A program made the position numbers and the translations under genes. This document shows, piece by piece, positions 34,734 to 43,057 of a DNA stretch of 64,000 bases. The DNA is from Kordiimonadaceae bacterium (GTDB lineage Bacteria > Pseudomonadota > Alphaproteobacteria > Sphingomonadales > Emcibacteraceae), in contig JACKKT010000010.1 of NCBI GenBank assembly GCA_024236295.1, positions 58,683-122,682 on the forward strand, read 5' to 3'. How positions within the stretch are numbered: position 1 is the stretch's first letter; each line of letters starts with the position of its first letter. The notes beneath the pieces are model-generated. The model did not search any database. It worked only from the letters and a program-made list of their open reading frames with translations, and was not told the DNA's origin.

Positions 34734-34821
34734 GCGGTCGTGGCGGAATTGGTAGACGCGCAGCGTTGAGGTCGCTGTGGGAGTTGATCCCGTGGAAGTT
34801 CGAGTCTTCTCGACCGCACCA
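34734..34821 (+). tRNA. tRNA-Leu (anticodon GAG)
   Basis: The acceptor stem GCGGTCG (34734-34740) pairs with CGACCGC (34811-34817). Discriminator A and an encoded CCA follow (34819-34821). The anticodon stem CAGCG/CGCTG encloses loop TTGAGGT, giving GAG, which reads CUC/CUU codons. A long variable arm and total length of 88 nt fit a class II leucine tRNA. Upstream promoter elements are weak and no hairpin terminator is evident downstream. Confidence 0.97.
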
Positions 34822-34911
34822 TTTTCTTAAAAATATCTAATTTAAATGTCTTTATTTTTAGCCGGCACAATTGTCCTCTTATAAGACGTATTTCTCATTT
34901 TTTTTCAAGTC

Positions 34912-34941
34912 TTGCGTGTTTGTATGAAAACGTTATATAAT
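34912..34941 (+). promoter_or_regulatory. Promoter of the metallo-beta-lactamase-fold gene
   Basis: TTGCGT at 34912-34917 and perfect TATAAT at 34936-34941, 18 bp apart, lie in the 177-bp gap after tRNA-Leu. The expected start is near 34948. A weak SD (GAGGAG) precedes the ATG at 34999. Confidence 0.65.
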
Positions 34942-34998
34942 AGCGCCCGGGCAATTTAATAGTATGAGTTTAAGTAAATATATTATGAGGAGTAACTG

Positions 34999-35799
34999 AT
35001 GTTTCATCGGCTGGTTAATAAAGCAATCTGTGTTATTTTGTTAAGTATTCTGGGTGTAACCAGTGGACATGCAAAAGATATCTCAATAAATTTTATAGCA
35101 AATTCAACGGTTCGTATTACGGATGGTGAACATGTTCTGTTCACAGATTTCCCATATGTTTCAGGCGCTTATGATTATATGCAATATACATATCCTTACT
35201 TTGTTGAACAGGATAATGATGTGACAACACTGATATCCAATCGATTGACGGATCATTTTGATCCAGAAGTCTTTTTAACACTGGGCTGGAAAATAATTGC
35301 ACCGGCAGAAGTGGTTGGTGACTTGCAGAAACGTTACCTAGCCCTTAAAGAAGAAAGAGACAGAGTCGTCGCTGATTTAAAAAGAAATCAGGAAATTGAC
35401 CAAGCCATTAATCCAGGTTCAGTGGTTAACATAACTCTTCCAGACCCGATCATTGAACCCAAAACAACAGTGGTTGAAGAAAATATGCTCATAGGTCCTA
35501 TGCAGATCACGGCTATTAGAACACCATCAGCACAGACAGAACATTATTCTTATCTGGTGGAATGGGGCGGTAGAAAAATTTACTTCGGCGGTGATACGGG
35601 TGATGTAAAGCATCTTGCGACTCTGCCAGAAACAGATATTGCATTCCTGTCACCCTGGCTGTTTGAAAATGCCAGAAAAGAAAATGCACTGCCTAAAACA
35701 AAAAAACTGGTAATTTATCATCATAAAGATGCTGAAATTATTCCTAACTGCTTCAATTGTATTGTGCCGCAAAAAGGCGAATATATCCCTTTTGAGTAG
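34999..35799 (+). CDS. Secreted metallo-beta-lactamase-fold protein with degenerate metal motif
   Basis: 266 aa with a signal peptide (hydrophobic core residues 8-20, likely cleavage after SGHA). The UlaG-like MBL fold is suggested by TVRITDGEHVLFTDFP, TDHFDPEVFLTLGWK, YLVEWGGRKIYFGGDTGD and a late KLVIYHHKD. The usual HxHxDH metal motif reads N81-R-L83-T-D85-H86, so the first two histidines are lost; the Asp in FGGDTG (D199) and the late His pair (241-242) remain. An insert of about 50 residues (Lys/Glu-rich helix, then Pro-rich) lies at 105-160. Its activity is doubtful. It sits upstream of the dipeptidase genes on the same strand. Confidence 0.7.
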   Translation: MFHRLVNKAICVILLSILGVTSGHAKDISINFIANSTVRITDGEHVLFTDFPYVSGAYDYMQYTYPYFVEQDNDVTTLISNRLTDHFDPEVFLTLGWKIIAPAEVVGDLQKRYLALKEERDRVVADLKRNQEIDQAINPGSVVNITLPDPIIEPKTTVVEENMLIGPMQITAIRTPSAQTEHYSYLVEWGGRKIYFGGDTGDVKHLATLPETDIAFLSPWLFENARKENALPKTKKLVIYHHKDAEIIPNCFNCIVPQKGEYIPFE

Positions 35800-35905
35800 T
35801 TTTAATCATTAATTGACGTAAAAAATATTTTTTGTTGTTGCGTTGAGACGTGATTTATTCTTTCATGGTATCCGAAAATATAAATCAATTTTTGTGGGAG
35901 ATATC

Positions 35906-37183
35906 ATGATTAATCTAGGAATAAAGTCCCCATTGCTTAAGGGGATGGTTTGTGCGGCCGCACTTTTACTTGTTGCCTGTAGTGAACAGGGTGGCAGCAG
36001 TTCAACAGACGCAGATAAAGATAACAGTGTAGAAGCTATTCATAAGCGGGTTGTCACACTTGATACCCACGTTGATATTCACGAGGATATGACGTTTGAC
36101 CCGGTATATGATCCCGGCACCAATACACCACAGCAGGTAGATTTGGGCAAAATGGAGGCAGGCGGGCTCGATGCTGCATTTTTCATTGTTTATGTTGGAC
36201 AGGGACCCAGGGATGAGGCTGGTTATGCAATGGCAAAGGAAAAAGCACTTCGTAAATTCAGCGCCATCCATAGAATGACAGAATTCTATCCGGAACGCAT
36301 AGGTTTTGCCTATACGCCAGACGAGTTTGAAGAAATAGCAGCAAGTGGGCGTAAGGTAGCATCTATTGGGATTGAAAATGGTTATGTCATAGGTAAAGAC
36401 CTTTCATTGATTGAAGACTTTCATAACCGTGGTGCACGTTATATGACACTGGCTCATAATGGCCATAATGATATATGTGACAGCGCCCAGCCGTTGGCTC
36501 GTCTGGGAGATGTCCCTGAAGAGCATGGCGGCGTTAGTGAATATGGCTACAAGGTTATCGATGAAATGAACCGTGTCGGTATGATGGTTGATATATCACA
36601 TGTTTCTATCAATTGTATGATGCAGGCTACCAAATATTCAAAAGCACCTGTTATTGCTTCCCATTCCGGGGTGTGGGCATTATCAAAGCATGTAAGAAAT
36701 TTAAATGATGAACAACTTAAAGCTTTGGCTGCATCAGGCGGTGTTGTCCAAATCGTTGGCCTTGATGAATTTGTAAAATATTATCCTGAGAAACAGCCTG
36801 AAGTAGATGCATTACGCGCATCTGTCGTTGCGGCGAATGGCGGAACGGAGTGGGATTCTGAAATATATGGCAAAGATCCTGCATATTTGGCAGGCATGGA
36901 AGAATTAAATAAAAAATACCCACCAGCCAATGTGAAGGATTTTGTAGACCATATAGATTATGCCGTAAAATTAATAGGGATCGATCATGTTGGTATTTCA
37001 TCTGACTTTGATGGCGGAGGCGGCCTTAATGGATGGAACAGCGCAACAGAAACTATGAACGTAACAAAGGAACTCGTTGCGCGCGGTTATACAGAAGAGG
37101 AAATTGCCAAAATCTGGAGTGGAAATACAGTTGCACTTTGGCGCAAGGTTAATGCGGTAGCAGATCAGCTACAAGGCAAATAA
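35906..37183 (+). CDS. Lipoprotein membrane dipeptidase, peptidase M19 (copy A)
   Basis: Zinc dipeptidase of the renal dipeptidase family, 425 aa, predicted to be an envelope lipoprotein. The ATG at 35906 has SD GGGAG 5 nt upstream and gives a clean lipobox LLVAC with Cys25; a longer in-frame start at 35843 would bury it. Metal ligands are His55 and Asp57 (DTHVDI), Glu157 (IGIENGY), His232 (DISHVS) and His253 (ASHSG). The C-terminal motif GIDHVGISSDFDGGG is present. The family cleaves dipeptides, often with a C-terminal D-residue. Paralogue of the next gene. Confidence 0.92.
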   Translation: MINLGIKSPLLKGMVCAAALLLVACSEQGGSSSTDADKDNSVEAIHKRVVTLDTHVDIHEDMTFDPVYDPGTNTPQQVDLGKMEAGGLDAAFFIVYVGQGPRDEAGYAMAKEKALRKFSAIHRMTEFYPERIGFAYTPDEFEEIAASGRKVASIGIENGYVIGKDLSLIEDFHNRGARYMTLAHNGHNDICDSAQPLARLGDVPEEHGGVSEYGYKVIDEMNRVGMMVDISHVSINCMMQATKYSKAPVIASHSGVWALSKHVRNLNDEQLKALAASGGVVQIVGLDEFVKYYPEKQPEVDALRASVVAANGGTEWDSEIYGKDPAYLAGMEELNKKYPPANVKDFVDHIDYAVKLIGIDHVGISSDFDGGGGLNGWNSATETMNVTKELVARGYTEEEIAKIWSGNTVALWRKVNAVADQLQGK

Positions 37184-37215
37184 TTAAGTATAACTAACTG
37201 ACGGTTAATTTTGAT

Positions 37216-37251
37216 AAGGCTCCGGTTTCGGTTATTCGTTATCGGGGTCTT
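37216..37251 (+). promoter_or_regulatory. Stem-loop between the two dipeptidase genes
   Basis: AAGGCTCCG (37216-37224) can pair over all 9 positions (two G-U) with CGGGGTCTT (37243-37251), loop 18 nt, in the 101-bp intergenic region. No T tract follows. Possible mRNA-processing or stabilising structure. Confidence 0.3.
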
Positions 37252-37284
37252 ACAATTTGGATGTTTTGGCATGAGGGGAAAAAA

Positions 37285-38565
37285 ATGAAGAAAAATAAGC
37301 TATTTTTAACTGGAACTATGGTTGCCATTGCTTTCATAATTGCGGGCTGCTCAGAACAGTCCGGGGACAAATCTGAAGCGGGTAAAATTCTCGATCAGGA
37401 TGAGATCGTTGCCGGTATTCATAAACGTGTTATGACGTTAGATACGCACGTTGATATTAACGAAGATATGACATTTGATCCTATATATGATCCTGGAACA
37501 AAAACCGGGCAACAGGTGGATTTGGTTAAAATGGATGAAGGCGGACTGGATGCAGCATTTTTTATCGTTTATATGGGCCAAACCAAAAGAACCGATGAAG
37601 GTTATGCAGAAGCCAAAAGAATTGCCTTAAGGAAGTTTGATGCCATTCACAGAATGGTTGATATGTATCCTGATCAAATTGGGTTTGCCTATACACCTGA
37701 ACAAGCCAGAGAAATTTATAAATCAGGACGAAAAGTTGCTATGATTGGCATCGAAAATGGTTATGCCATAGGTAAGGATTTATCACTGATAGAAGATTAT
37801 TATAACCGCGGCGCCAGATATATGACGTTGGCCCATAATGGCCATAATGATATCTGTGACAGTGCCCAACCACAGGAAAGCCTTGGAGATGGACCGGAAG
37901 AACACGGTGGTGTTAGTGATTTTGGCTATAAAGTCATAGATGAAATGAATCGTGTCGGTATGATGGTTGATGTATCCCATGTTTCTGTAAAATGTATGAT
38001 GCAGGCAACAAAATATACAAAAGTGCCGCCGATTGCTTCCCATTCCGGTGTTTATGCTCTGGCACAACATGTACGCAATATGACTGATGAACAAATGATT
38101 GCGCTAGCGGAAGCAGGGGGAGTTATGCAAGTGGTTGCCTATAGTGATTATGTTAAATATTATCCGGAAGCGGCTTCTGTAAGGGCAAAAATGCTTCAGG
38201 AAGTCGCTGAGAAACTTGGTGATGAAAAATTTGATTTTAAAAAGCATATGGGGACACCTGAATTTGCAGAAGCCTATAAAAAATATCTTGAATTATTCCC
38301 ACCTGGAACAGTGGAAGAATATGTGGATCATATCGATTATGCTGTAAATTTAATTGGTATTGACCATGTTGGTATTGCGTCTGATTTTGATGGTGGTGGT
38401 GGCATTACAGGATGGAATAATGCCTCAGAAACCATGAATGTCACCAAAGAGCTGGTTAAACGCGGATATACCGAAGAACAGATAGCAAAAATATGGAGCG
38501 GTAACACACTTGCCCTTTGGGAGCGTGTAAATGAAGCAACCGCAAAATTAAATATGAAAAATTAA
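37285..38565 (+). CDS. Lipoprotein membrane dipeptidase, peptidase M19 (copy B)
   Basis: Paralogue of the preceding gene, 426 aa. The ATG at 37285 follows SD GAGGGG; an upstream in-frame ATG at 37261 would add eight residues before the signal peptide. Lipobox IIAGC with Cys22. The ligand set is conserved (His55, Asp57 in DTHVDI; IGIENGYAIG; DVSHVS; ASHSG), and the end motif GIDHVGIASDFDGGG is intact. The two copies are collinear along their full length and differ mainly in the 300-340 region, which includes an insert (KFDFKKHMGTPEFAE), suggesting different substrate ranges. Confidence 0.92.
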   Translation: MKKNKLFLTGTMVAIAFIIAGCSEQSGDKSEAGKILDQDEIVAGIHKRVMTLDTHVDINEDMTFDPIYDPGTKTGQQVDLVKMDEGGLDAAFFIVYMGQTKRTDEGYAEAKRIALRKFDAIHRMVDMYPDQIGFAYTPEQAREIYKSGRKVAMIGIENGYAIGKDLSLIEDYYNRGARYMTLAHNGHNDICDSAQPQESLGDGPEEHGGVSDFGYKVIDEMNRVGMMVDVSHVSVKCMMQATKYTKVPPIASHSGVYALAQHVRNMTDEQMIALAEAGGVMQVVAYSDYVKYYPEAASVRAKMLQEVAEKLGDEKFDFKKHMGTPEFAEAYKKYLELFPPGTVEEYVDHIDYAVNLIGIDHVGIASDFDGGGGITGWNNASETMNVTKELVKRGYTEEQIAKIWSGNTLALWERVNEATAKLNMKN

Positions 38566-38574
38566 TTATTTCAA

Positions 38575-38609
38575 ATCCCCCCTTCTTTGGTTCTACCTGT
38601 TTGGGGGAT
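38575..38609 (+). promoter_or_regulatory. Hairpin in front of the M55 peptidase gene
   Basis: ATCCCCC (38575-38581) and GGGGGAT (38603-38609) form a 7-bp stem with a 21-nt loop, between the copy B stop and the SD GGGGAGAG of the next gene. No T tract follows, so a processing or stability element is more likely than a terminator. Confidence 0.35.
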
Positions 38610-38630
38610 ATGAGAAAAGGGGAGAGAGAA

Positions 38631-39536
38631 ATGAAAAAAATCATTAAATTGGGTTTGTTGTTTTTTGTATATTTTTTACCTGTGCAGGCTATTGCGCAGA
38701 ATGATGGTTTGAAAATATATATTTCAGTTGATTTGGAAGGAATAGCTGGAACGGTAACAGGTGAACAACTTGGACCAACCGGATTTGAATATGAACGCTT
38801 CCGCAAATTTGCAACCGCTGAAACAGTCGCTGCTGTTGAAGCCGCATTTGAAGCTGGTGCTACAGAAGTTCTCGTTAGTGATTCTCATGGAAATGGTCAG
38901 AATCTGCTCATTGAGGAATTTCCGGAAAATGTCAAAGTGGTCAGATCATGGCCCCGTAAGCTTGGCATGATGCAGGGGATTGAGGAAGGTGGCTTCGACG
39001 GTGCTATCTATATTGGATATCATTCAAGCACCAATAACATGAAAGGCGTCCGTGCCCATACCAAATCAAGTGCTGACCTGACGGGCCTTAAACTTAACGG
39101 CAAAATTGCCAGTGAAGGTTATTTTAATGCGGCCATAGCCGGAGAGTTTGGTGTACCGATTATCATGGTGTCCGGTGATGAGGATGCTGTAAAAGAAGTC
39201 AGGGATGAGGTCGGCGATATGGAAGGGGCCGTTGTTAAATGGGGCTACAGTTTTCATGCAGCAAAGTCACTCCATCCGGCTGCATCACGAAAACTTATTG
39301 CAGAAAAGGTAAAAGCAGCCATCGCCCGTATTGAGGATTTTAAGCCCCTGAAACTTAAAGGGCCAATCACTATGGATATGAGCTTTAAAAATTATCGTGT
39401 CAGTGAGATGCTTGCTTATCTGCCTCAATTTGAACGAATTGATAGTCATACTATTCGCTATGTCGGACCGGATATGATTGATGTATCAACCATTGCGACA
39501 TTTATTACAGGGTATAGTCTGGAGCTGGCACCATAA
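38631..39536 (+). CDS. Secreted M55 family D-aminopeptidase (DppA-like)
   Basis: Zinc peptidase related to Bacillus DppA, which removes N-terminal D-amino acids; 301 aa. The start at ATG 38631 follows SD GGGGAGAGAG; longer readings from TTG 38601 are rejected. Unlike DppA it has a signal peptide (hydrophobic residues 5-20, cleavage after AIA), placing it in the periplasm or outside. Metal and active-site blocks are SVDLEGIAGTV (Asp, Glu), VSDSHGNGQN (His), IGYHSSTNN (His) and RAHTKSSADL. Probably co-transcribed with the M19 genes and overlapping the DUF1330 gene by one base. Confidence 0.9.
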   Translation: MKKIIKLGLLFFVYFLPVQAIAQNDGLKIYISVDLEGIAGTVTGEQLGPTGFEYERFRKFATAETVAAVEAAFEAGATEVLVSDSHGNGQNLLIEEFPENVKVVRSWPRKLGMMQGIEEGGFDGAIYIGYHSSTNNMKGVRAHTKSSADLTGLKLNGKIASEGYFNAAIAGEFGVPIIMVSGDEDAVKEVRDEVGDMEGAVVKWGYSFHAAKSLHPAASRKLIAEKVKAAIARIEDFKPLKLKGPITMDMSFKNYRVSEMLAYLPQFERIDSHTIRYVGPDMIDVSTIATFITGYSLELAP

Positions 39537-39823
39537 TGAGCGCATATTTAATTCTGGATGTGGATATTCACGATCCAGTTAAGTATAAGGAATATATGAT
39601 AAAAGCCAAGCCGCTGGTTGAAAAATACGGTGGAAAATACCATGTGCGCGGTGGACCATTTGTGGTTATGGATGGTGACTGGCAACCAACGCGACTTGTG
39701 GTCATTGAATTTCCGGATATGGAAACGGCCAAGGCCATGTATACAGGTGAGGAATATGCGCCACTTAAGGCAATCAGGCATTCCTGCAGTACAGGACATA
39801 CAGTCATAGTGGATGGGCAATAA
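39536..39823 (+). CDS. DUF1330 family protein
   Basis: 95-aa cytosolic protein with the dimeric alpha-beta barrel fold expected of DUF1330: AYLILDVDIHDPVKYKEYM, YGGKYHVRGG, RLVVIEFPDMETAKAMY, EYAPLKAIRH. Function unknown; the family is often predicted to act on small molecules. Translationally coupled to the M55 gene (TAATG). Confidence 0.88.
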   Translation: MSAYLILDVDIHDPVKYKEYMIKAKPLVEKYGGKYHVRGGPFVVMDGDWQPTRLVVIEFPDMETAKAMYTGEEYAPLKAIRHSCSTGHTVIVDGQ

Positions 39824-39837
39824 GAGTAAGGAACAAG

Positions 39838-40389
39838 ATGCTTAAAAAAATTACTTTCGTATTATTTTTATTGATATCGGCTTGTGCCACGCCTTCACAG
39901 GATGCTCGCATTGAGATTTTTCCTAAAGTCAATCCTTCTGATATAGGAAGGGGAACGACACTTGCCATTACAGTTGATGATGCCCGCTCAACAGGTGTGA
40001 TAGGCACAATGGGCAAGGAAAGCCAGATTGTCACCAGTCAGGATCTGGCTGAGCTTATTGGCTTATCTCTTGTGGATAGCTTTTCGAAACAGGGCTTTAC
40101 GGTAAGTTCTGCAAGTGACCCATCAGCCGTCAATATGATGGTTTCCCTTGAAGATCTCAGCTATTCCAAAGACGGCAATCTGGTTACGACCGATGTAGAA
40201 ACCAAATCCAGAATAAAAGTGGACGTCAGCAGTAAAGGGTTTATTCGCACCTATTCCAACTCGGAGGAAAGGACAGTTCCTTTTTCATCCAATGAAGATA
40301 GTAACAATTCCCAGCTTAGGAGCATTCTTGAAAATCTGGTTGAGAAAATTGTCAATGACCAGGAACTGATTGGCGCTTTAAGACGTTAA
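39838..40389 (+). CDS. YajG-like lipoprotein
   Basis: 183 aa; signal peptide with lipobox LLISAC (Cys16). The body resembles the YajG family, in which a short conserved stretch such as GRGTTLAITVDDARS precedes a long alpha-beta domain; the C-terminal helix is LRSILENLVEKIVNDQEL. Function unknown; E. coli YajG is an outer-membrane lipoprotein encoded next to ampG, which would suit a cell-wall-peptide context. Last gene of the D-peptidase run; its TAA overlaps the stop of the convergent aminotransferase. Confidence 0.75.
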   Translation: MLKKITFVLFLLISACATPSQDARIEIFPKVNPSDIGRGTTLAITVDDARSTGVIGTMGKESQIVTSQDLAELIGLSLVDSFSKQGFTVSSASDPSAVNMMVSLEDLSYSKDGNLVTTDVETKSRIKVDVSSKGFIRTYSNSEERTVPFSSNEDSNNSQLRSILENLVEKIVNDQELIGALRR

Positions 40390-41501
40390 TTCATTACAGC
40401 TTTAAAAGCGGCCAGGCATTTTTCTACATTTTCAATTCTTGCGCTGTGCCCCATCAGGCCGACACGCCACACTTTTCCGGCCAGTGCTCCAAGTCCGGCA
40501 CCAATTTCCAGATTATGATCATTGAGCAACTTCGCACGAATTGCCGCTTCGTCTGTTATATGGTCTGGAATAAGAATTGTATTAAGCTGCGGCAGGGCAT
40601 ATTTCTCATCTACCAGATAGTTGATCCCCATGGCATTAAACCCTTCACGCAGTTTTTGTGACATTTCTGAATGACGTTTCCAGGCATTTTCCAGTCCTTC
40701 TTCGTAAAGAATGAGCAGACTTTCATGAAGCGCATACATGGCATTAACCGGTGCAGTATGATGATAGGAACGTCCGCCTTCACCATCCCAGTATCCCATG
40801 ACCAGATTTAAATCCATAAACCAGCTCTGTACCGGTTTTTCGCGATTCTTTATTTTTTCAATAGCATGATCATTAAAACTTACTGGTGATATTCCCGGAG
40901 GGCAGGATAAACATTTTTGGGATCCGGAATAAATGGCATCAATGCCCCATCCATCTACGTCCAGTTCAGACCCTCCAAGGGATGTAACGGCATCGACAAT
41001 CGTCAGGCAGTTATGAGCGTGGGCAATTTCGCACAATGCCTTGGTATCAGATGCGACCCCGGTAGATGTTTCAGCAGCCACAAAAGCGACGATTTTTACA
41101 TCAGGATTGGCTTTAAGTTCTGCTTCAACTTTATCGATCGAAACCGGTTTTCCCCATTCATCGTTTACGACAATTGCTTCGCCACCGCAGCGAATGACAT
41201 TTTCAACCATGCGTGTGCCAAAAACACCATTAACACAGACGATGACCTTATCACCCTTTTCGACAAGGTTGGCAAAACATGTTTCCATGCCGGCAGAACC
41301 GGGTGCCGAAACAGGAAAGGTCAGTTTATTTTCTGTTTTAAAAGCATACCTAAGCAGTAATTTAATTTCATCCATCAATTTTTGAAATGCAGGGTCAAGG
41401 TGTCCGATGGTTGGACGGGCCATTGCTTCAAGGACTCGTGGGGAAACATCAGATGGGCCTGGCCCCATGAGAGTTCTTTTTGGGGGGATGAATGACTTCA
41501 T
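40386..41501 (-). CDS. Class V aminotransferase (serine/alanine--glyoxylate type)
   Basis: PLP-dependent transaminase, 371 aa, closest in appearance to the AGXT/serine-glyoxylate aminotransferases. N-terminal MGPGPSDVSPRVLEAMARP, the PLP-pocket region VAAETSTGVASD and VDAVTSLGGSELD, and the Schiff-base Lys in YSGSQKCLSCPPG are present. It likely transfers an amino group from serine or alanine to glyoxylate. The weak SD suggests modest expression. An 18-bp element shared with the ridA leader lies 56 nt before its start. Confidence 0.88.
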   Translation of the reverse strand: MKSFIPPKRTLMGPGPSDVSPRVLEAMARPTIGHLDPAFQKLMDEIKLLLRYAFKTENKLTFPVSAPGSAGMETCFANLVEKGDKVIVCVNGVFGTRMVENVIRCGGEAIVVNDEWGKPVSIDKVEAELKANPDVKIVAFVAAETSTGVASDTKALCEIAHAHNCLTIVDAVTSLGGSELDVDGWGIDAIYSGSQKCLSCPPGISPVSFNDHAIEKIKNREKPVQSWFMDLNLVMGYWDGEGGRSYHHTAPVNAMYALHESLLILYEEGLENAWKRHSEMSQKLREGFNAMGINYLVDEKYALPQLNTILIPDHITDEAAIRAKLLNDHNLEIGAGLGALAGKVWRVGLMGHSARIENVEKCLAAFKAVMN

Positions 41502-41557
41502 GCTTATTCGCTTTCATTTAAATCTTTAAAAATAATTCGAAACTTAAGTCATCTTTT

Positions 41558-41575
41558 CAAATATGAAAAGGATAT
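41558..41575. repeat. 18-bp element, copy 1 (upstream of the aminotransferase)
   Basis: CAAATATGAAAAGGATAT on the + strand, identical to 53502-53519. It lies in the 159-bp divergent gap between the aminotransferase (start 41501) and mgtE. With its left flank it forms CTTTTC-6 nt-GAAAAG (41553-41570), a dyad that could bind a regulator or fold as RNA. No Mg2+ riboswitch is visible in this gap. Confidence 0.6.
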
Positions 41576-41660
41576 ATGTGGAAAATTATAAACATTTTGT
41601 ATAACCTCGTGATCATAAAAGCTATAAAGCTGATAATTATATACCAATCAGGGGAATTTA

Positions 41661-43055
41661 ATGAGCATCGCAAGCGAAAATAATTCAGGGGAAAATGATA
41701 CACAGATGGAAGATGTGCGTCCTGTGTCACCTGAATTCGTGTCCGAAATTGTTCACGCGCTTGAAAATGAAGACAGGGAACAAATTGATTTTCTGTTAGA
41801 ACCCCTGCATAGCGCCGATGTTGCTGACGTTTTTGAGCAGCTTGATGATGCTGATCGTAAAATTCTAACGGCATTTATTGGTCCTAAAATGGAGCCTGAC
41901 GTCCTGTCCGAGCTTGATGCCAGCACGCTTGATGCAGTTCTCAATGAAATGGACAATGCTGACGTTGCCCGCGTCATCACCCAAATGGAAAGTGATGATG
42001 CGGTTCACGTGCTAGAAGATCTTGATCTTGTAGACCAAAGGGAAATTATTGATGCGCTCCCGGATGAAGACAGGATTGCAATCGAAGAAGGTCTATCCTA
42101 TCCAGAGGAAAGTGCCGGACGACTTCTGCAAAGAACGCTTGTATCTGTGCCGGGTCGCTGGACGGTTGGTAAGGTAATTGATTATTTTAGAACCGACAAA
42201 GAACTGCCGGATGAATTTTATGAAATTTTTGTTGTTGATCCAATGCACCATCCTATTGGAACGGTTGCTTTAAATAAAATTATCCGTAGCGGCAGGGACG
42301 TAAAAATCAGAGACATTATGGACGATGATCCAACAGTCGTGCCTGTTGAAATGGATCAGGAAGAGGTTGCCTATCTGTTTCGCCAATATGATTTAACCTC
42401 CATGGGAGTAGTGGATAGCAGCGGTCGGCTGATTGGTATGATTACCGTCGATGACGTTGTTGACGTTATTGAAGAGGAAGCGGAAGAAGATTTGATGAGG
42501 ATGGCTGGTATTCGTGATACGGACATTACAGAAGGTGTTCTGGAAGCTTCCAAAAACCGGGTAATCTGGTTGATTGTTAATTTGGGGACAGCAATATTGG
42601 CTTCGGCAGTGATTTCTTTATTTGATGCAACAATCGAACAAATGGTTGCTCTTGCCGTATTGATGCCGATTGTGGCGTCAATGGGTGGGAATGCAGGCAC
42701 CCAAACCATGACAGTGACTGTCAGGGCCATTGCCACCCGGGATCTGACGTCCAGCAACGTTCGCAGGATTATATTTCGCGAATTGCTCATTGCTCTTTTG
42801 AACGGGGCAATCATTGCGGCTATTATTGGGGGGCTTTGTTGGTTATGGTTCAACAATCCGGCGCTTGGCGGTGTTATGGGGTTCGCTATGGTTGTTAATA
42901 TTATCATGGCCGGTCTGGCAGGAATTCTGGTACCGGTTACATTGGATAAGCTGGATATCGACCCGGCGCTGGCGAGCAGTATTTTTGTTACAACAATTAC
43001 CGATGTCGTTGGCTTTTTCGCTTTTCTCGGATTAGCGGCGGCAGTGCTTTTATAA
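41661..43055 (+). CDS. mgtE: Magnesium transporter MgtE
   Basis: Mg2+ channel of the inner membrane, 464 aa. The acidic N-terminal MgtE superhelical domain is about residues 25-130. Two CBS domains follow (about 135-255, with LLQRTLVSVPGRWTVGKV and MGVVDSSGRLIGMITVDDV). Five TM helices from about residue 285 include the pore motif MPIVASMGGNAGTQTM. CBS and N domains sense cytosolic Mg2+ and gate the pore, so regulation may be by protein rather than by a riboswitch. SD AGGGGA. Confidence 0.95.
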   Translation: MSIASENNSGENDTQMEDVRPVSPEFVSEIVHALENEDREQIDFLLEPLHSADVADVFEQLDDADRKILTAFIGPKMEPDVLSELDASTLDAVLNEMDNADVARVITQMESDDAVHVLEDLDLVDQREIIDALPDEDRIAIEEGLSYPEESAGRLLQRTLVSVPGRWTVGKVIDYFRTDKELPDEFYEIFVVDPMHHPIGTVALNKIIRSGRDVKIRDIMDDDPTVVPVEMDQEEVAYLFRQYDLTSMGVVDSSGRLIGMITVDDVVDVIEEEAEEDLMRMAGIRDTDITEGVLEASKNRVIWLIVNLGTAILASAVISLFDATIEQMVALAVLMPIVASMGGNAGTQTMTVTVRAIATRDLTSSNVRRIIFRELLIALLNGAIIAAIIGGLCWLWFNNPALGGVMGFAMVVNIIMAGLAGILVPVTLDKLDIDPALASSIFVTTITDVVGFFAFLGLAAAVLL

Positions 43056-43057
43056 TA

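Noticed and set aside
41502..41660. Mg2+ riboswitch (M-box) upstream of mgtE
   Set aside because: The gap is too short for an M-box and lacks its conserved helices; it only contains the CTTTTC/GAAAAG dyad.
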